A DNA stretch of 5,931 nucleotides from Lachnospiraceae bacterium (lineage in GTDB: Bacteria; Bacillota; Clostridia; Lachnospirales; Lachnospiraceae), in contig JAGDAL010000026.1 of NCBI GenBank assembly GCA_017959525.1, positions 1 through 5,931 of the forward strand. The letters are read 5' to 3'. Shown one piece after another: positions 1 through 5,285 of this stretch (position 1 is the first letter of the stretch; each line of letters begins with the position of its first letter). A program made the position numbers and the translations under genes. The notes beneath the pieces were generated by a model, which worked only from the letters and a program-made list of their open reading frames with translations, was not told the origin of the DNA and made no database searches.

Positions 1-142
1 CAAACTGAATCAGCGCAACCACGGTAGCAATCACCAGTGCCAGAGAAAAAGCAATCACCGTCAACGGGATGGTCATGGTCAGTCCGGGAATCAGTATTTT
101 CGTAAAAGAATCTATCAATAATTGTAATAATCGGTCACTCAT
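1..142 (-). CDS. Amino-acid ABC transporter permease, N-terminal part (runs off left edge)
   Basis: Only the first 47 codons are visible, starting at ATG 142-140 and continuing past base 1. The start is supported by AAGGAT at 154-149, six bases upstream. The translation begins MSDRLLQLLIDSF and continues with a segment containing GLTMTIPLTVIAFSLALVIA and then TVVALIQF. A short amphipathic lead-in followed by G-L-x-x-T-x-P-L-T and a long hydrophobic helix is how permeases of the polar amino-acid (His/Gln/Arg/cystine-type) ABC family begin, with the first membrane helix at about residues 24-45. Such a protein would form the membrane channel of an importer together with an ATPase and a substrate-binding lipoprotein. 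The EAA loop that contacts the ATPase, and the partner genes, would lie outside the window, so substrate cannot be assigned. It is separated from the upstream yitT-like gene by a terminator and probably has its own promoter. Confidence 0.8.
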   Translation of the reverse strand, partial: MSDRLLQLLIDSFTKILIPGLTMTIPLTVIAFSLALVIATVVALIQF

Positions 143-179
143 GTTTTAATCCTTAAAATCCAATTCGATTGTATGCAAC

Positions 180-208
180 ATGTTAGCACTGGTCCGGCTT
201 TTTTGCAA
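180..208 (-). promoter_or_regulatory. Candidate promoter for the ABC permease gene
   Basis: On the minus strand TTGCAA (208-203) is followed after exactly 17 bases by TAACAT (185-180), which is preceded by TGC, an extended -10 element. Each hexamer matches the sigma-A consensus at four of six positions. The predicted transcript start near 173 would give a leader of about 30 nt before the ATG at 142. The -35 sits directly behind the T-tract of the yitT terminator, which is compact but workable. An alternative -10, TACAAT (173-168), has no good -35 partner. Confidence 0.4.
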
Positions 209-209
209 G

Positions 210-240
210 AAAAAAGACCAAAGTTTTAGTCCTTTGGTCT
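210..240 (-). terminator. Intrinsic terminator of the yitT-like gene, overlapping its stop codon
   Basis: A perfect 9-bp stem (AGACCAAAG 215-223 paired with CTTTGGTCT 232-240) encloses an 8-base loop. On the minus strand it is followed by a run of six T (215-210). The stem is only moderately GC-rich, but the pairing is perfect and the T-run is immediate. The TAA stop of the yitT-like gene (228-226) lies in the loop, so the 5' arm of the hairpin is the last codons of the gene. Confidence 0.85.
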
Positions 241-1086
241 CATATAGAATGCGCCTCGCAACTGTTCCGTTCGAATGACATTCACAAACGCCTTCTCATC
301 GATGTTGTCGATGATCTTCAGCACCTTATTAATTTCTTCTGCATTGATGACGGTATAGAGCATACGACGCGGGGTTCCCTGATAGGTTCCCTGTGCATCC
401 AAGATGGTCGCACCGTGCTTGGTCTTCTTATATAATGCCTTGGCAATCTCGTTCGGAAACTCCGTCACTACGAAAAGCGTGGTCTTCTTGTAATGCATAT
501 ATCTGGCATTCAAAATCTGGGTGGTAACGAACTGGAAGATGATGGAGTAAAGCGCCTTGTCCCATCCGAAGAGGAAGCCGTCCACCACCAGGATACAACC
601 GTTGAACAAAAGCACATAATTCCAGGCATCAATGTGGAACTTCTCCGATACATAGATGGAGATGAAGTCCGTTCCGCCACTGGTCGCTCCCGCCATGAGG
701 CACAGCATGATGGCCGTACCATTGATCATACCACCGAAGATACTAATCAGAAGAATATCCTGGGTAATCACATAGCTTGGAATCAAGTCCGTCAAAATAG
801 ATACCGTTCCGATAGTCACACAGGAAAAGATGGTAAACTTCTTACCAATCTTCCGATAACTTAAAATAATCGGAAACAGATTGGCCAGGATATACACCGG
901 ACCGTATGGCATGTTGTAGTTGAAAAAGGTCCGGCTGATGGACTGAATCAACAGCGTCATACCCGCAAAGCCGCCCGGCAATAAGCCACCGGTATGCACA
1001 AACGTATTATAGTTAATCGACATCATGACACCGGCGATTACGCATAATACAATTCTTCGACCGTCTGTTTTTACTGTTTGAATCAC
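226..1086 (-). CDS. YitT-family membrane protein (DUF161 region plus C-terminal DUF2179)
   Basis: This 286-aa protein starts at GTG 1086-1084, with an ideal AGGAGG at 1100-1095 eight bases upstream. The first approximately 195 residues are membrane-embedded, with hydrophobic segments at roughly 12-30, 40-55, 62-77, 83-105, 111-134, 155-173 and 178-193. They carry the family hallmark glycine-rich turn HTGGLLPGGFAG (31-42) and a second one, AGATSGGTDF, near 132-141, typical of the duplicated YitT half-repeats. Residues from about 203 to the end form a soluble DUF2179 domain, ending in the characteristic LRGAFYMRPKD. Length and architecture match complete family members. The molecular function of YitT proteins is not established; they are commonly annotated as membrane proteins of unknown function. 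The gene follows the methyltransferase gene by 51 bases on the same strand, so cotranscription is possible, but a perfect TATAAT between them suggests an independent promoter. Confidence 0.9.
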   Translation of the reverse strand: MIQTVKTDGRRIVLCVIAGVMMSINYNTFVHTGGLLPGGFAGMTLLIQSISRTFFNYNMPYGPVYILANLFPIILSYRKIGKKFTIFSCVTIGTVSILTDLIPSYVITQDILLISIFGGMINGTAIMLCLMAGATSGGTDFISIYVSEKFHIDAWNYVLLFNGCILVVDGFLFGWDKALYSIIFQFVTTQILNARYMHYKKTTLFVVTEFPNEIAKALYKKTKHGATILDAQGTYQGTPRRMLYTVINAEEINKVLKIIDNIDEKAFVNVIRTEQLRGAFYMRPKD

Positions 1087-1100
1087 ACTTTACTCCTCCT

Positions 1101-1130
1101 GTGCTTCCCCAAAAGCACCCAATCATTATA
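1101..1130 (-). promoter_or_regulatory. yitT-like gene -10 box and 5' leader hairpin abutting the RBS
   Basis: On the minus strand a perfect TATAAT lies at 1130-1125. I see no convincing -35 at 16-18 bases, so the promoter call rests on the -10 alone. The expected start near 1118 coincides with the first base of a 6-bp stem-loop: GTGCTT (1118-1113) pairs with AAGCAC (1106-1101) around a 6-base loop. The stem ends one base before AGGAGG (1100-1095). The mRNA would therefore begin with a hairpin directly joined to its Shine-Dalgarno. No T-run follows, so it is not a terminator. Confidence 0.45.
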
Positions 1131-1137
1131 GATTATT

Positions 1138-1890
1138 CTACTCCCGAGGAAAAGCAAAACAATCATATCGAATTGCTTTTCCCTGTATCGTATATCCGGG
1201 TTTCAATCCCGCTAACTGCGGGCCCTTTAACGGACGTTTGATAATCAGTTTTGTCGGTCGCGCCGCAACTGCTGCATTTAGCAATGCATCCTCATCATCG
1301 CAAGGGCGTTCCAACCGTTGCAATAGTTGGAATTTCTTCTTGATCAGCCCGCTCTTCTGGCGCTCCGGAAACATGGGATCCAGATAAATCAAATCAATGG
1401 GTTCTAACATGTTGGAAATCCCACCAATGCTGTCTCCCGGTACCAGCTCCATGCGCCCTACTATCTCTGCCAGTTCTTCATCCTCCAAGCCTCTGCGCAA
1501 ACTGTCCGCCAACAGCATCGCAATCACCGGATTATATTCAAAGAGCTTTACCCGAAAGCCGGCTGCAGCCAAGAGGAAAGAATCCTCCCCCATGCCTGCC
1601 GTTGCATCCACAGCCAGTGCTCCCTCAGGAAAGTTCTTAGGCTTTACCGCCTTAACAAGCATCTCCTGTGATAACTTCCCGACGCGGGGCAACATGGTAC
1701 GAAAATCTCCATGCATCTCTAAGCTTCCACTCGACAGTGAAATCCCCTCCGGTGCAATATGCAGTACCAGTTCCCCATCCGGTATCTCGGATGCATGCTC
1801 CACACAAGTCAGCGGATACTGAGCTTCTATCGCTGTCACATCTTCTGTTCTTCCATCAAAAAATACGTACATCATCTTTATCTTTCTCAC
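1138..1890 (-). CDS. rsmJ: RsmJ-like class I SAM-dependent methyltransferase (putative 16S rRNA guanine-N2)
   Basis: The longest reading gives 250 aa from GTG 1890-1888. Residues 92-101 (LAVDATAGMG) are the SAM-binding motif I, followed by EDSFLLAAAGF and an acidic residue in LFEYN (E118) expected to bind the ribose. Residues 169-175 (YLDPMFP) are the DPPY-like catalytic motif in the exact DPMFP form of the RsmJ family, followed by a basic QKSGLIKKK stretch. IIKRP (216-220) and GKAIRYDCF close the fold. In Escherichia coli RsmJ methylates N2 of G1516 in 16S rRNA; the same target here is inference from family membership, since this is a distant, probably Firmicutes, homologue. The GTG start has no clear Shine-Dalgarno and lies only about 8 nt after the predicted transcript start, so ATG 1875-1873 or 1872-1870 (245 or 244 aa), preceded by a weak GAGAAAG, may be the true start. 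The stop is TAG at 1140-1138. Confidence 0.78.
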   Translation of the reverse strand: MRKIKMMYVFFDGRTEDVTAIEAQYPLTCVEHASEIPDGELVLHIAPEGISLSSGSLEMHGDFRTMLPRVGKLSQEMLVKAVKPKNFPEGALAVDATAGMGEDSFLLAAAGFRVKLFEYNPVIAMLLADSLRRGLEDEELAEIVGRMELVPGDSIGGISNMLEPIDLIYLDPMFPERQKSGLIKKKFQLLQRLERPCDDEDALLNAAVAARPTKLIIKRPLKGPQLAGLKPGYTIQGKAIRYDCFAFPRE

Positions 1891-1904
1891 TTCATTCTGT
1901 CTTG

Positions 1905-1934
1905 ATTATAGAATGAAAAAGGCGCCACCCGCAA
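1905..1934 (-). promoter_or_regulatory. Candidate rsmJ promoter
   Basis: On the minus strand a perfect TATAAT (1910-1905) is preceded by TTGCGG (1934-1929) with an 18-base spacer. The -10 is strong and the -35 is weak. Transcription would start near 1898, only about 8 nt from the GTG at 1890 but 23 nt from the ATG at 1875. It diverges from the ptsG promoter about 115 bases away. Confidence 0.5.
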
Positions 1935-2011
1935 GGAGCAGCTACCTATTTAAGAAAAGTGTAACGACTTCGATGGATTATCTTCTTTCACTTTTATTTT
2001 GTGCATTTTTC

Positions 2012-2032
2012 ATGTACGAAAACGTTTGACAT
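2012..2032. promoter_or_regulatory. Palindromic operator-like sequence over the ptsG -35 (possible cre)
   Basis: A perfect 8-bp palindrome AAACGTTT (2020-2027) with a central CG is flanked by ATGT (2012-2015) and ACAT (2029-2032), themselves inverted but not symmetrically spaced. Central-CG palindromes are typical of LacI/GalR-family operators, including CcpA cre sites. The left half (CGAAAACG) is close to a cre half site, but the right half is off by an inserted base, so the fit to the 14-base cre consensus is imperfect. It overlaps TTGACA, a position that would repress. Confidence 0.35.
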
Positions 2033-2054
2033 CCTATTTTCATTATGCTATTTT
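2026..2054 (+). promoter_or_regulatory. ptsG-glcT promoter (sigma-A type, extended -10)
   Basis: A perfect -35 TTGACA (2026-2031) is followed after a 17-base spacer by TATTTT (2049-2054), with the extended -10 dinucleotide TG at 2046-2047. This is the best promoter match in the window and points toward ptsG. The start near 2061 leaves a leader of about 180 nt before the ptsG GTG, consistent with control by antitermination. Confidence 0.75.
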
Positions 2055-2060
2055 ATCAAA

Positions 2061-2097
2061 GTCATCTTCGCGATGACCCACGGGTCATACTTGCGAA
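2061..2097 (+). promoter_or_regulatory. Dyad and competing hairpins at the 5' end of the ptsG leader
   Basis: Three overlapping symmetries share the same bases. GTCATC (2061-2066) can pair with GATGAC (2072-2077). ATGACCC (2073-2079) can pair with GGGTCAT (2082-2088), forming the near-perfect palindrome ATGACCCACGGGTCAT. TTCGC (2067-2071) can pair with GCGAA (2093-2097), extending the second stem. The first hairpin and the second are mutually exclusive. It starts at or within a base or two of the predicted transcript start and lies upstream of the RAT. It may be a DNA operator or a 5' RNA structure; the sequence does not decide. Confidence 0.5.
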
Positions 2098-2123
2098 TGC
2101 ATGGCAGTAACTAAATAACTGTA

Positions 2124-2149
2124 GTATGTAACTTTAAGTAGGCATGAAC
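2124..2149 (+). promoter_or_regulatory. GlcT-type ribonucleic antiterminator (RAT) stem-loop
   Basis: The RNA can form a lower stem TATGT (2125-2129) with GCATG-type partners (GCATG read as 2142-2146, including two G-U pairs), an asymmetric internal loop (A2130 against A2140-G2141), and an upper stem ACT (2131-2133) with AGT (2137-2139). Internal loops flanked by short stems are the binding surface for LicT/GlcT CAT domains. The string TAGGCATGAAC closely resembles the 3' half of the RAT of Bacillus subtilis ptsG (AGGCATGA, from memory). Its 3' arm overlaps the 5' arm of the terminator that follows. The adjacent operon encodes the cognate protein type, which strongly supports the call. The upper stem is shorter than in known RATs. 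Confidence 0.75.
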
Positions 2150-2192
2150 GACACAAAACACAGGGGTGTTTTGTCTGTTTATGTCTTTTTTT
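2141..2192 (+). terminator. Regulated intrinsic terminator in the ptsG leader
   Basis: The core is a perfect 9-bp stem, ACAAAACAC (2153-2161) with GTGTTTTGT (2166-2174), closed by an AGGG loop. Below it, after a C-C mismatch, A2151 pairs with T2176. G2150 is bulged. GGCATGAAC (2141-2149) then pairs with GTTTATGTC (2177-2185), including two G-U pairs. A run of seven T (2186-2192) follows immediately. The lower arm 2141-2149 includes the 3' strand of the RAT, so RAT and full terminator cannot form together. Confidence 0.82.
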
Positions 2193-2209
2193 ATGCATAA
2201 ACACGGCAA

Positions 2210-2237
2210 AAACCTCAAATCAAATCTAAGGAGGTTT
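2210..2237 (+). promoter_or_regulatory. ptsG ribosome binding site with possible masking stem
   Basis: AAGGAGG (2228-2234) stands six bases before the GTG at 2241 and fixes the ptsG start. AAACCTC (2210-2216) is a perfect 7-bp complement of GAGGTTT (2231-2237), with a 14-base loop. Folding would hide most of the Shine-Dalgarno. The RBS itself is certain; a regulatory role for the stem is inference. Confidence 0.6.
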
Positions 2238-2240
2238 ATT

Positions 2241-4373
2241 GTGAAAGATAAGATTTTTAGTGTTTTGCAGCGAATTGGACGAAGCTTCATGCTTCCAATC
2301 GCACTTCTTCCGGTAGCAGGTTTGCTTCTGGGAATCGGTGGATCATTCACCAATGAAACTATGTTACGTACCTACCACTTGTATGAGGCTATGGGCCCTG
2401 GAACCATCTGGAATGGTCTCTTCCTCGTTATGAGTCAGGCAGGTGACATTGTTTTCGGTAACTTGCCGATCATCTTCGCCATGGGCGTTGCAATCGGTAT
2501 GGCTAACAAAGAGAAGGAAGTTGCTGCTCTTGCAGCTGCTATCGCATTCTTCATCATGCACGCTTCTATCAGCGCTATGATCACCTTGAATGGTGGTGCT
2601 GAGAAGTTGTTAAGCGGTGCTGTTGCTTCTGTATGCGGTATTCAGTCCCTTCAGATGGGTGTATTCGGTGGTATCATCGTAGGTCTTGGTGTTGCAGCAT
2701 TGCACAACAAGTTCTACAAGATTCAGTTGCCACAGGTACTTTCCTTCTTCGGCGGTACTCGTTTCGTGCCTATTATTTCTGCATTAACTTATACCTTTGT
2801 TGGTATTTTGATGTACTTCGTATGGCCACCGGTACAGGCTGGTATCTATCACGTAGGTGATTTCGTAATGCAGTCCGGCTATGCTGGAACTTGGGTATAC
2901 GGTTTGATGGAGCGTTTGTTAATCCCATTCGGTCTTCACCATGTATTCTATCTTCCATTCTGGCAGACCGCTGTAGGTGGTACCATGGAAGTTGCTGGCG
3001 TAACAATCGAAGGTGCACAGAACATCTTCTTCGCACAGCTTGCTGATCCTACTGTTGAGCACTTTGCTGTATCCGCTACCCGTTTCATGTCCGGTAAGTT
3101 CCCGCTCATGATCTTCGGTCTTCCGGGAGCAGCTCTTGCTATGTATCGTACCGCTCGTCCTGAGAAGCGTAAGGTTGTTGGAGGTCTTCTTCTTTCTGCA
3201 GCTTTGACTTCTATGTTGACCGGTATTACTGAGCCAATCGAGTTCACTTTCTTATTCGTAGCTCCGGCTCTTTACTTAATTCACTGTGCTTTCGCTGGTG
3301 CTGCTTACATGCTCATGCATATGTGCGGCGTTGGTGTTGGTATGACTTTCTCCGGTGGTTTGATTGATATGTTCCTGTTCGGTGTACTTCAGGGCAATGC
3401 AAAGACCAGCTGGGTATGGATTGTAATCGTTGGTATCGGTTACTTTGTTGTTTACTACTTACTCTTCTCCTTCTTAATTAAGAAGTTCAACCTCAAGACT
3501 CCTGGTCGTGAAGAGGATGATGAAGAGACCAAGCTCTACACCAGAGCAGATTACAACGCTAAGAACGCAGGTCTTTCTAAGGAAGACGCTGTATCCGATC
3601 AGATCATGAAGGGTCTTGGCGGTAAGAAGAACATCACTTCTGTTGACTGCTGCGCAACCAGACTTCGTGTTTCTGTTGATAATGCAGACCTTGTTAACGA
3701 TGGTATGTTAAAGGCTACCGGAGCTTCCGGAGTTGTTCACAAGGGACAGGGTGTACAGGTCATTTACGGACCACACGTAACCATTATTAAGTCTAATTTG
3801 GAAGATTATCTGGAAAAAGTTCCAAATGAGTTGTATATTGCAAATAGTAATACTTCTGCTGAGGCAGAAAACAAAACCGCAGCTGACAAGTCCAACTTAA
3901 AGGTTGTTAAGACTGCAGTTGTATACAGCCCGGTAAACGGAAGCTGTGATGATATCTCTGCTACACCTGATGAGGCTTTCGCTAGCCGCATGATGGGTGA
4001 CGGAGCTGTTGTAACTCCTGAGACGGACACCGTTTATGCTCCTGCAGACGGAGAAGTTACTTTCGTATTCGATACCAAGCATGCCATTGGTTTCACTACT
4101 GATGACGGTGTAAATCTTTTGATTCACGTTGGTATTGATACTGTTAAGCTTGGCGGACAGGGATTTGACGTTCTTGTTTCCAACGGCCAGAAGGTAAAGA
4201 AGGGTGAGGCTCTTATGAAGCTTGATCTTGATTACCTGAAGGCAAATGCACCTTCTATCGCATCCCCGGTACTTTGCACCGATATGGATGAAGACAAGAC
4301 CAATATTCGCTTGGTAAAAGCCGGAAACATTCAGGCCGGCGAGCCATTATTTGAGGTAGAATTTTTAGCATAA
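2241..4373 (+). CDS. ptsG: PTS glucose-type transporter, fused EIICBA
   Basis: This 710-aa permease imports and phosphorylates glucose at the membrane, using phosphate from PEP via EI and HPr. The EIIC domain (about 1-430) is multi-spanning and includes IPFGLHHVFYLPFW near residue 230 and the signature GITEPIEFTFLF with E331. A charged linker (TPGREEDDEE) leads to EIIB (about 455-530), with the phosphocysteine in VDCCATRLRV, most likely C471. A polar linker leads to EIIA (about 570-710), with H614 (KHAIGF) and the phosphohistidine H629 (LLIHVGIDTVKLGGQGF), 15 residues apart as in E. coli IIA-Glc. Domain order, length and motifs closely follow Bacillus subtilis PtsG (699 aa), favouring glucose over N-acetylglucosamine, though specificity is inferred. 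GTG 2241 is chosen over the in-frame GTG 2166 because of the strong RBS and because the longer form would start inside the leader terminator. Codon use is visibly restricted (GGT, TTC, AAC, AAG), suggesting high expression. It is cotranscribed with glcT. Confidence 0.93.
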   Translation: MKDKIFSVLQRIGRSFMLPIALLPVAGLLLGIGGSFTNETMLRTYHLYEAMGPGTIWNGLFLVMSQAGDIVFGNLPIIFAMGVAIGMANKEKEVAALAAAIAFFIMHASISAMITLNGGAEKLLSGAVASVCGIQSLQMGVFGGIIVGLGVAALHNKFYKIQLPQVLSFFGGTRFVPIISALTYTFVGILMYFVWPPVQAGIYHVGDFVMQSGYAGTWVYGLMERLLIPFGLHHVFYLPFWQTAVGGTMEVAGVTIEGAQNIFFAQLADPTVEHFAVSATRFMSGKFPLMIFGLPGAALAMYRTARPEKRKVVGGLLLSAALTSMLTGITEPIEFTFLFVAPALYLIHCAFAGAAYMLMHMCGVGVGMTFSGGLIDMFLFGVLQGNAKTSWVWIVIVGIGYFVVYYLLFSFLIKKFNLKTPGREEDDEETKLYTRADYNAKNAGLSKEDAVSDQIMKGLGGKKNITSVDCCATRLRVSVDNADLVNDGMLKATGASGVVHKGQGVQVIYGPHVTIIKSNLEDYLEKVPNELYIANSNTSAEAENKTAADKSNLKVVKTAVVYSPVNGSCDDISATPDEAFASRMMGDGAVVTPETDTVYAPADGEVTFVFDTKHAIGFTTDDGVNLLIHVGIDTVKLGGQGFDVLVSNGQKVKKGEALMKLDLDYLKANAPSIASPVLCTDMDEDKTNIRLVKAGNIQAGEPLFEVEFLA

Positions 4374-4394
4374 GCCTCTTTGGAGTGGATGATT

Positions 4395-5231
4395 ATGTAC
4401 AAAATTAAAAAAGTTTTAAATCATAATTCGGTGATTGCAGTTGATACCGATGCTTTGGTTGAATACTTGATCATGGGAAAGGGCGTAGGCTTCGGAATGA
4501 AGCCTACCCAGGAGCTTCTTGTAACTCCTGAGTGCCGTATCTTCTCTCTGGCAGAGTCATCCGAACGAGGCAACGCGAAAGAGATTGTGAAGCATGTCGA
4601 CCCGGTTTTCCTCGAAATCGCGGAAGCCGTGCTCGAGCATGCGGATCAGTCTTTTGATTCTGTAGATCATAATATTGTTTTCCCTATGGCAGATCATCTT
4701 GAGTATGCTGCTAAGAGAATTGCAGGTCAGGAGCAAATCTCCAATCCCCTGCTAAACGATATTAAGATATTGTTCCATGCGGAATATAAAACCGCTGAGA
4801 TTGTCAGACCTTTGCTCAAAGACAAATTAAATCTCGACATCTCCGATGACGAAATCGGCTATGTTGCATTGCATATACATTCTGCAACTTCCTTGGACAA
4901 ATTGTCACAATCCATCGAGACTGCTCAGGCAGTTCGAAATTGTATCTCCCAAATCGAGGAAATCACGCAGAAGACCATATCTGTCGAATCTCTCTCATAC
5001 AATCGTATGATGAATCATATTCGCTATATGGTAGCCCGCATTCAAAAATCTGAGCCCCTTAAAGTAGATATGAATGATTATGTATTAACAGCTTTTCCAC
5101 AATCCTTTGCGATTGCCAAGTCCATCTGCGAGGAACTTAGCAAAAGCATCGGATCCCCTTTTGACCAAATGGAAATCGGCTATCTTGCAATGCATATCGA
5201 ACGTGTGAAGGCAGATGTTATGGACAACTAA
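4395..5231 (+). CDS. glcT: GlcT/LicT-family PRD transcriptional antiterminator
   Basis: This 278-aa BglG-family protein binds RAT RNA as a dimer and prevents terminator folding. Residues 1-55 are the CAT RNA-binding domain, starting MYKIKKVLNHNSVIAV and containing the conserved IMGKGVGFG (26-34). PRD1 (about 65-170) carries H101 (MADHLEYAAKR) and H160 (ALHIHSA). PRD2 (about 175-278) carries H208 (NHIRYMVAR) and H267 (AMHIERV). All four phosphorylation histidines are present at positions nearly identical to those known for LicT, so PTS control should be intact. In the GlcT model, EIIB of the glucose permease phosphorylates and inactivates it when glucose is absent. ATG 4395 is preferred, with GGAG at 4382-4385 nine bases upstream; an in-frame TTG at 4380 would add five residues and use that GGAG as codons. 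It lies 21 bases after ptsG with no terminator between them, so it is controlled by the switch it operates. Codon use is less restricted than in ptsG. Confidence 0.9.
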   Translation: MYKIKKVLNHNSVIAVDTDALVEYLIMGKGVGFGMKPTQELLVTPECRIFSLAESSERGNAKEIVKHVDPVFLEIAEAVLEHADQSFDSVDHNIVFPMADHLEYAAKRIAGQEQISNPLLNDIKILFHAEYKTAEIVRPLLKDKLNLDISDDEIGYVALHIHSATSLDKLSQSIETAQAVRNCISQIEEITQKTISVESLSYNRMMNHIRYMVARIQKSEPLKVDMNDYVLTAFPQSFAIAKSICEELSKSIGSPFDQMEIGYLAMHIERVKADVMDN

Positions 5232-5263
5232 AAAGAAGAGGACGCCCCGTCCTCTTCTTTTTT
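5232..5263. terminator. Bidirectional intrinsic terminator between glcT and the GH5 gene
   Basis: A perfect 12-bp stem (5232-5243 with 5249-5260), GC-rich at its top (GAGGAC/GTCCTC), encloses the 5-base loop GCCCC. T-runs follow on both strands: 5258-5263 on plus, and the complement of the A-run at about 5230-5234 on minus. It begins right after the glcT TAA (5229-5231) and can stop both converging transcripts. Confidence 0.93.
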
Positions 5264-5285
5264 ATTCCTCTTTTATAGAATTTCT

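Larger units (their letters stand above)
1891..2240. other. Divergent intergenic region between rsmJ and ptsG
   Basis: These 350 bases hold no gene I can support. From left to right they contain the rsmJ promoter (1905-1934), a featureless stretch (1935-1984), and a T-rich stretch (about 1985-2010). Then come an operator-like palindrome over the ptsG -35 (2012-2032), the ptsG promoter (2026-2054) and a transcribed leader from about 2061. The leader has a dyad cluster (2061-2097), RAT (2124-2149), terminator (2141-2192) and a possible RBS-masking stem (2210-2237). Each is listed separately. Confidence 0.8.

Noticed and set aside
493..864. 123-codon plus-strand open frame opposite the yitT-like gene
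   Set aside because: It is a shadow of a well-supported membrane-protein gene, has no RBS, and its composition has no family resemblance.
1397..1916. Plus-strand open frames opposite rsmJ
   Set aside because: Antisense shadows of a gene with clear methyltransferase motifs.
1921..1946. GC-rich stretch with GGCGCC and two GGTRGC-like motifs upstream of rsmJ, tested as a terminator or operator
   Set aside because: No stem of useful length could be drawn. The minus-strand T-run after GGCGCC follows only a 6-bp self-palindrome without a loop.
2073..2114. Possible 13-codon leader peptide (MTHGSYLRMHGSN) in the ptsG leader
   Set aside because: No Shine-Dalgarno precedes it, and its bases are better explained by the dyad cluster. 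There is no run of regulatory codons.
2191..2200. Perfect 10-bp palindrome TTATGCATAA
   Set aside because: A short AT-rich palindrome just after the T-run, with no partner or repeat. Chance is adequate.
2203..2218. GGCAAAAACCTC resembles the 3' half of a LicT-type RAT
   Set aside because: No matching 5' half (a GG-rich GTTACTG-like arm) lies upstream, and it comes after the terminator, so it cannot act as a RAT.
2166..2240. In-frame 25-codon N-terminal extension of ptsG from GTG 2166
   Set aside because: It begins inside the leader terminator hairpin and crosses its T-run. The strong AAGGAGG before GTG 2241 and the usual PtsG N-terminus (MKDKIFSVLQRIGR) place the start at 2241.
2948..3247. 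99-codon minus-strand open frame inside ptsG
   Set aside because: It lies antisense to the EIIC coding sequence. The open frame is a by-product of the strong codon bias of ptsG.
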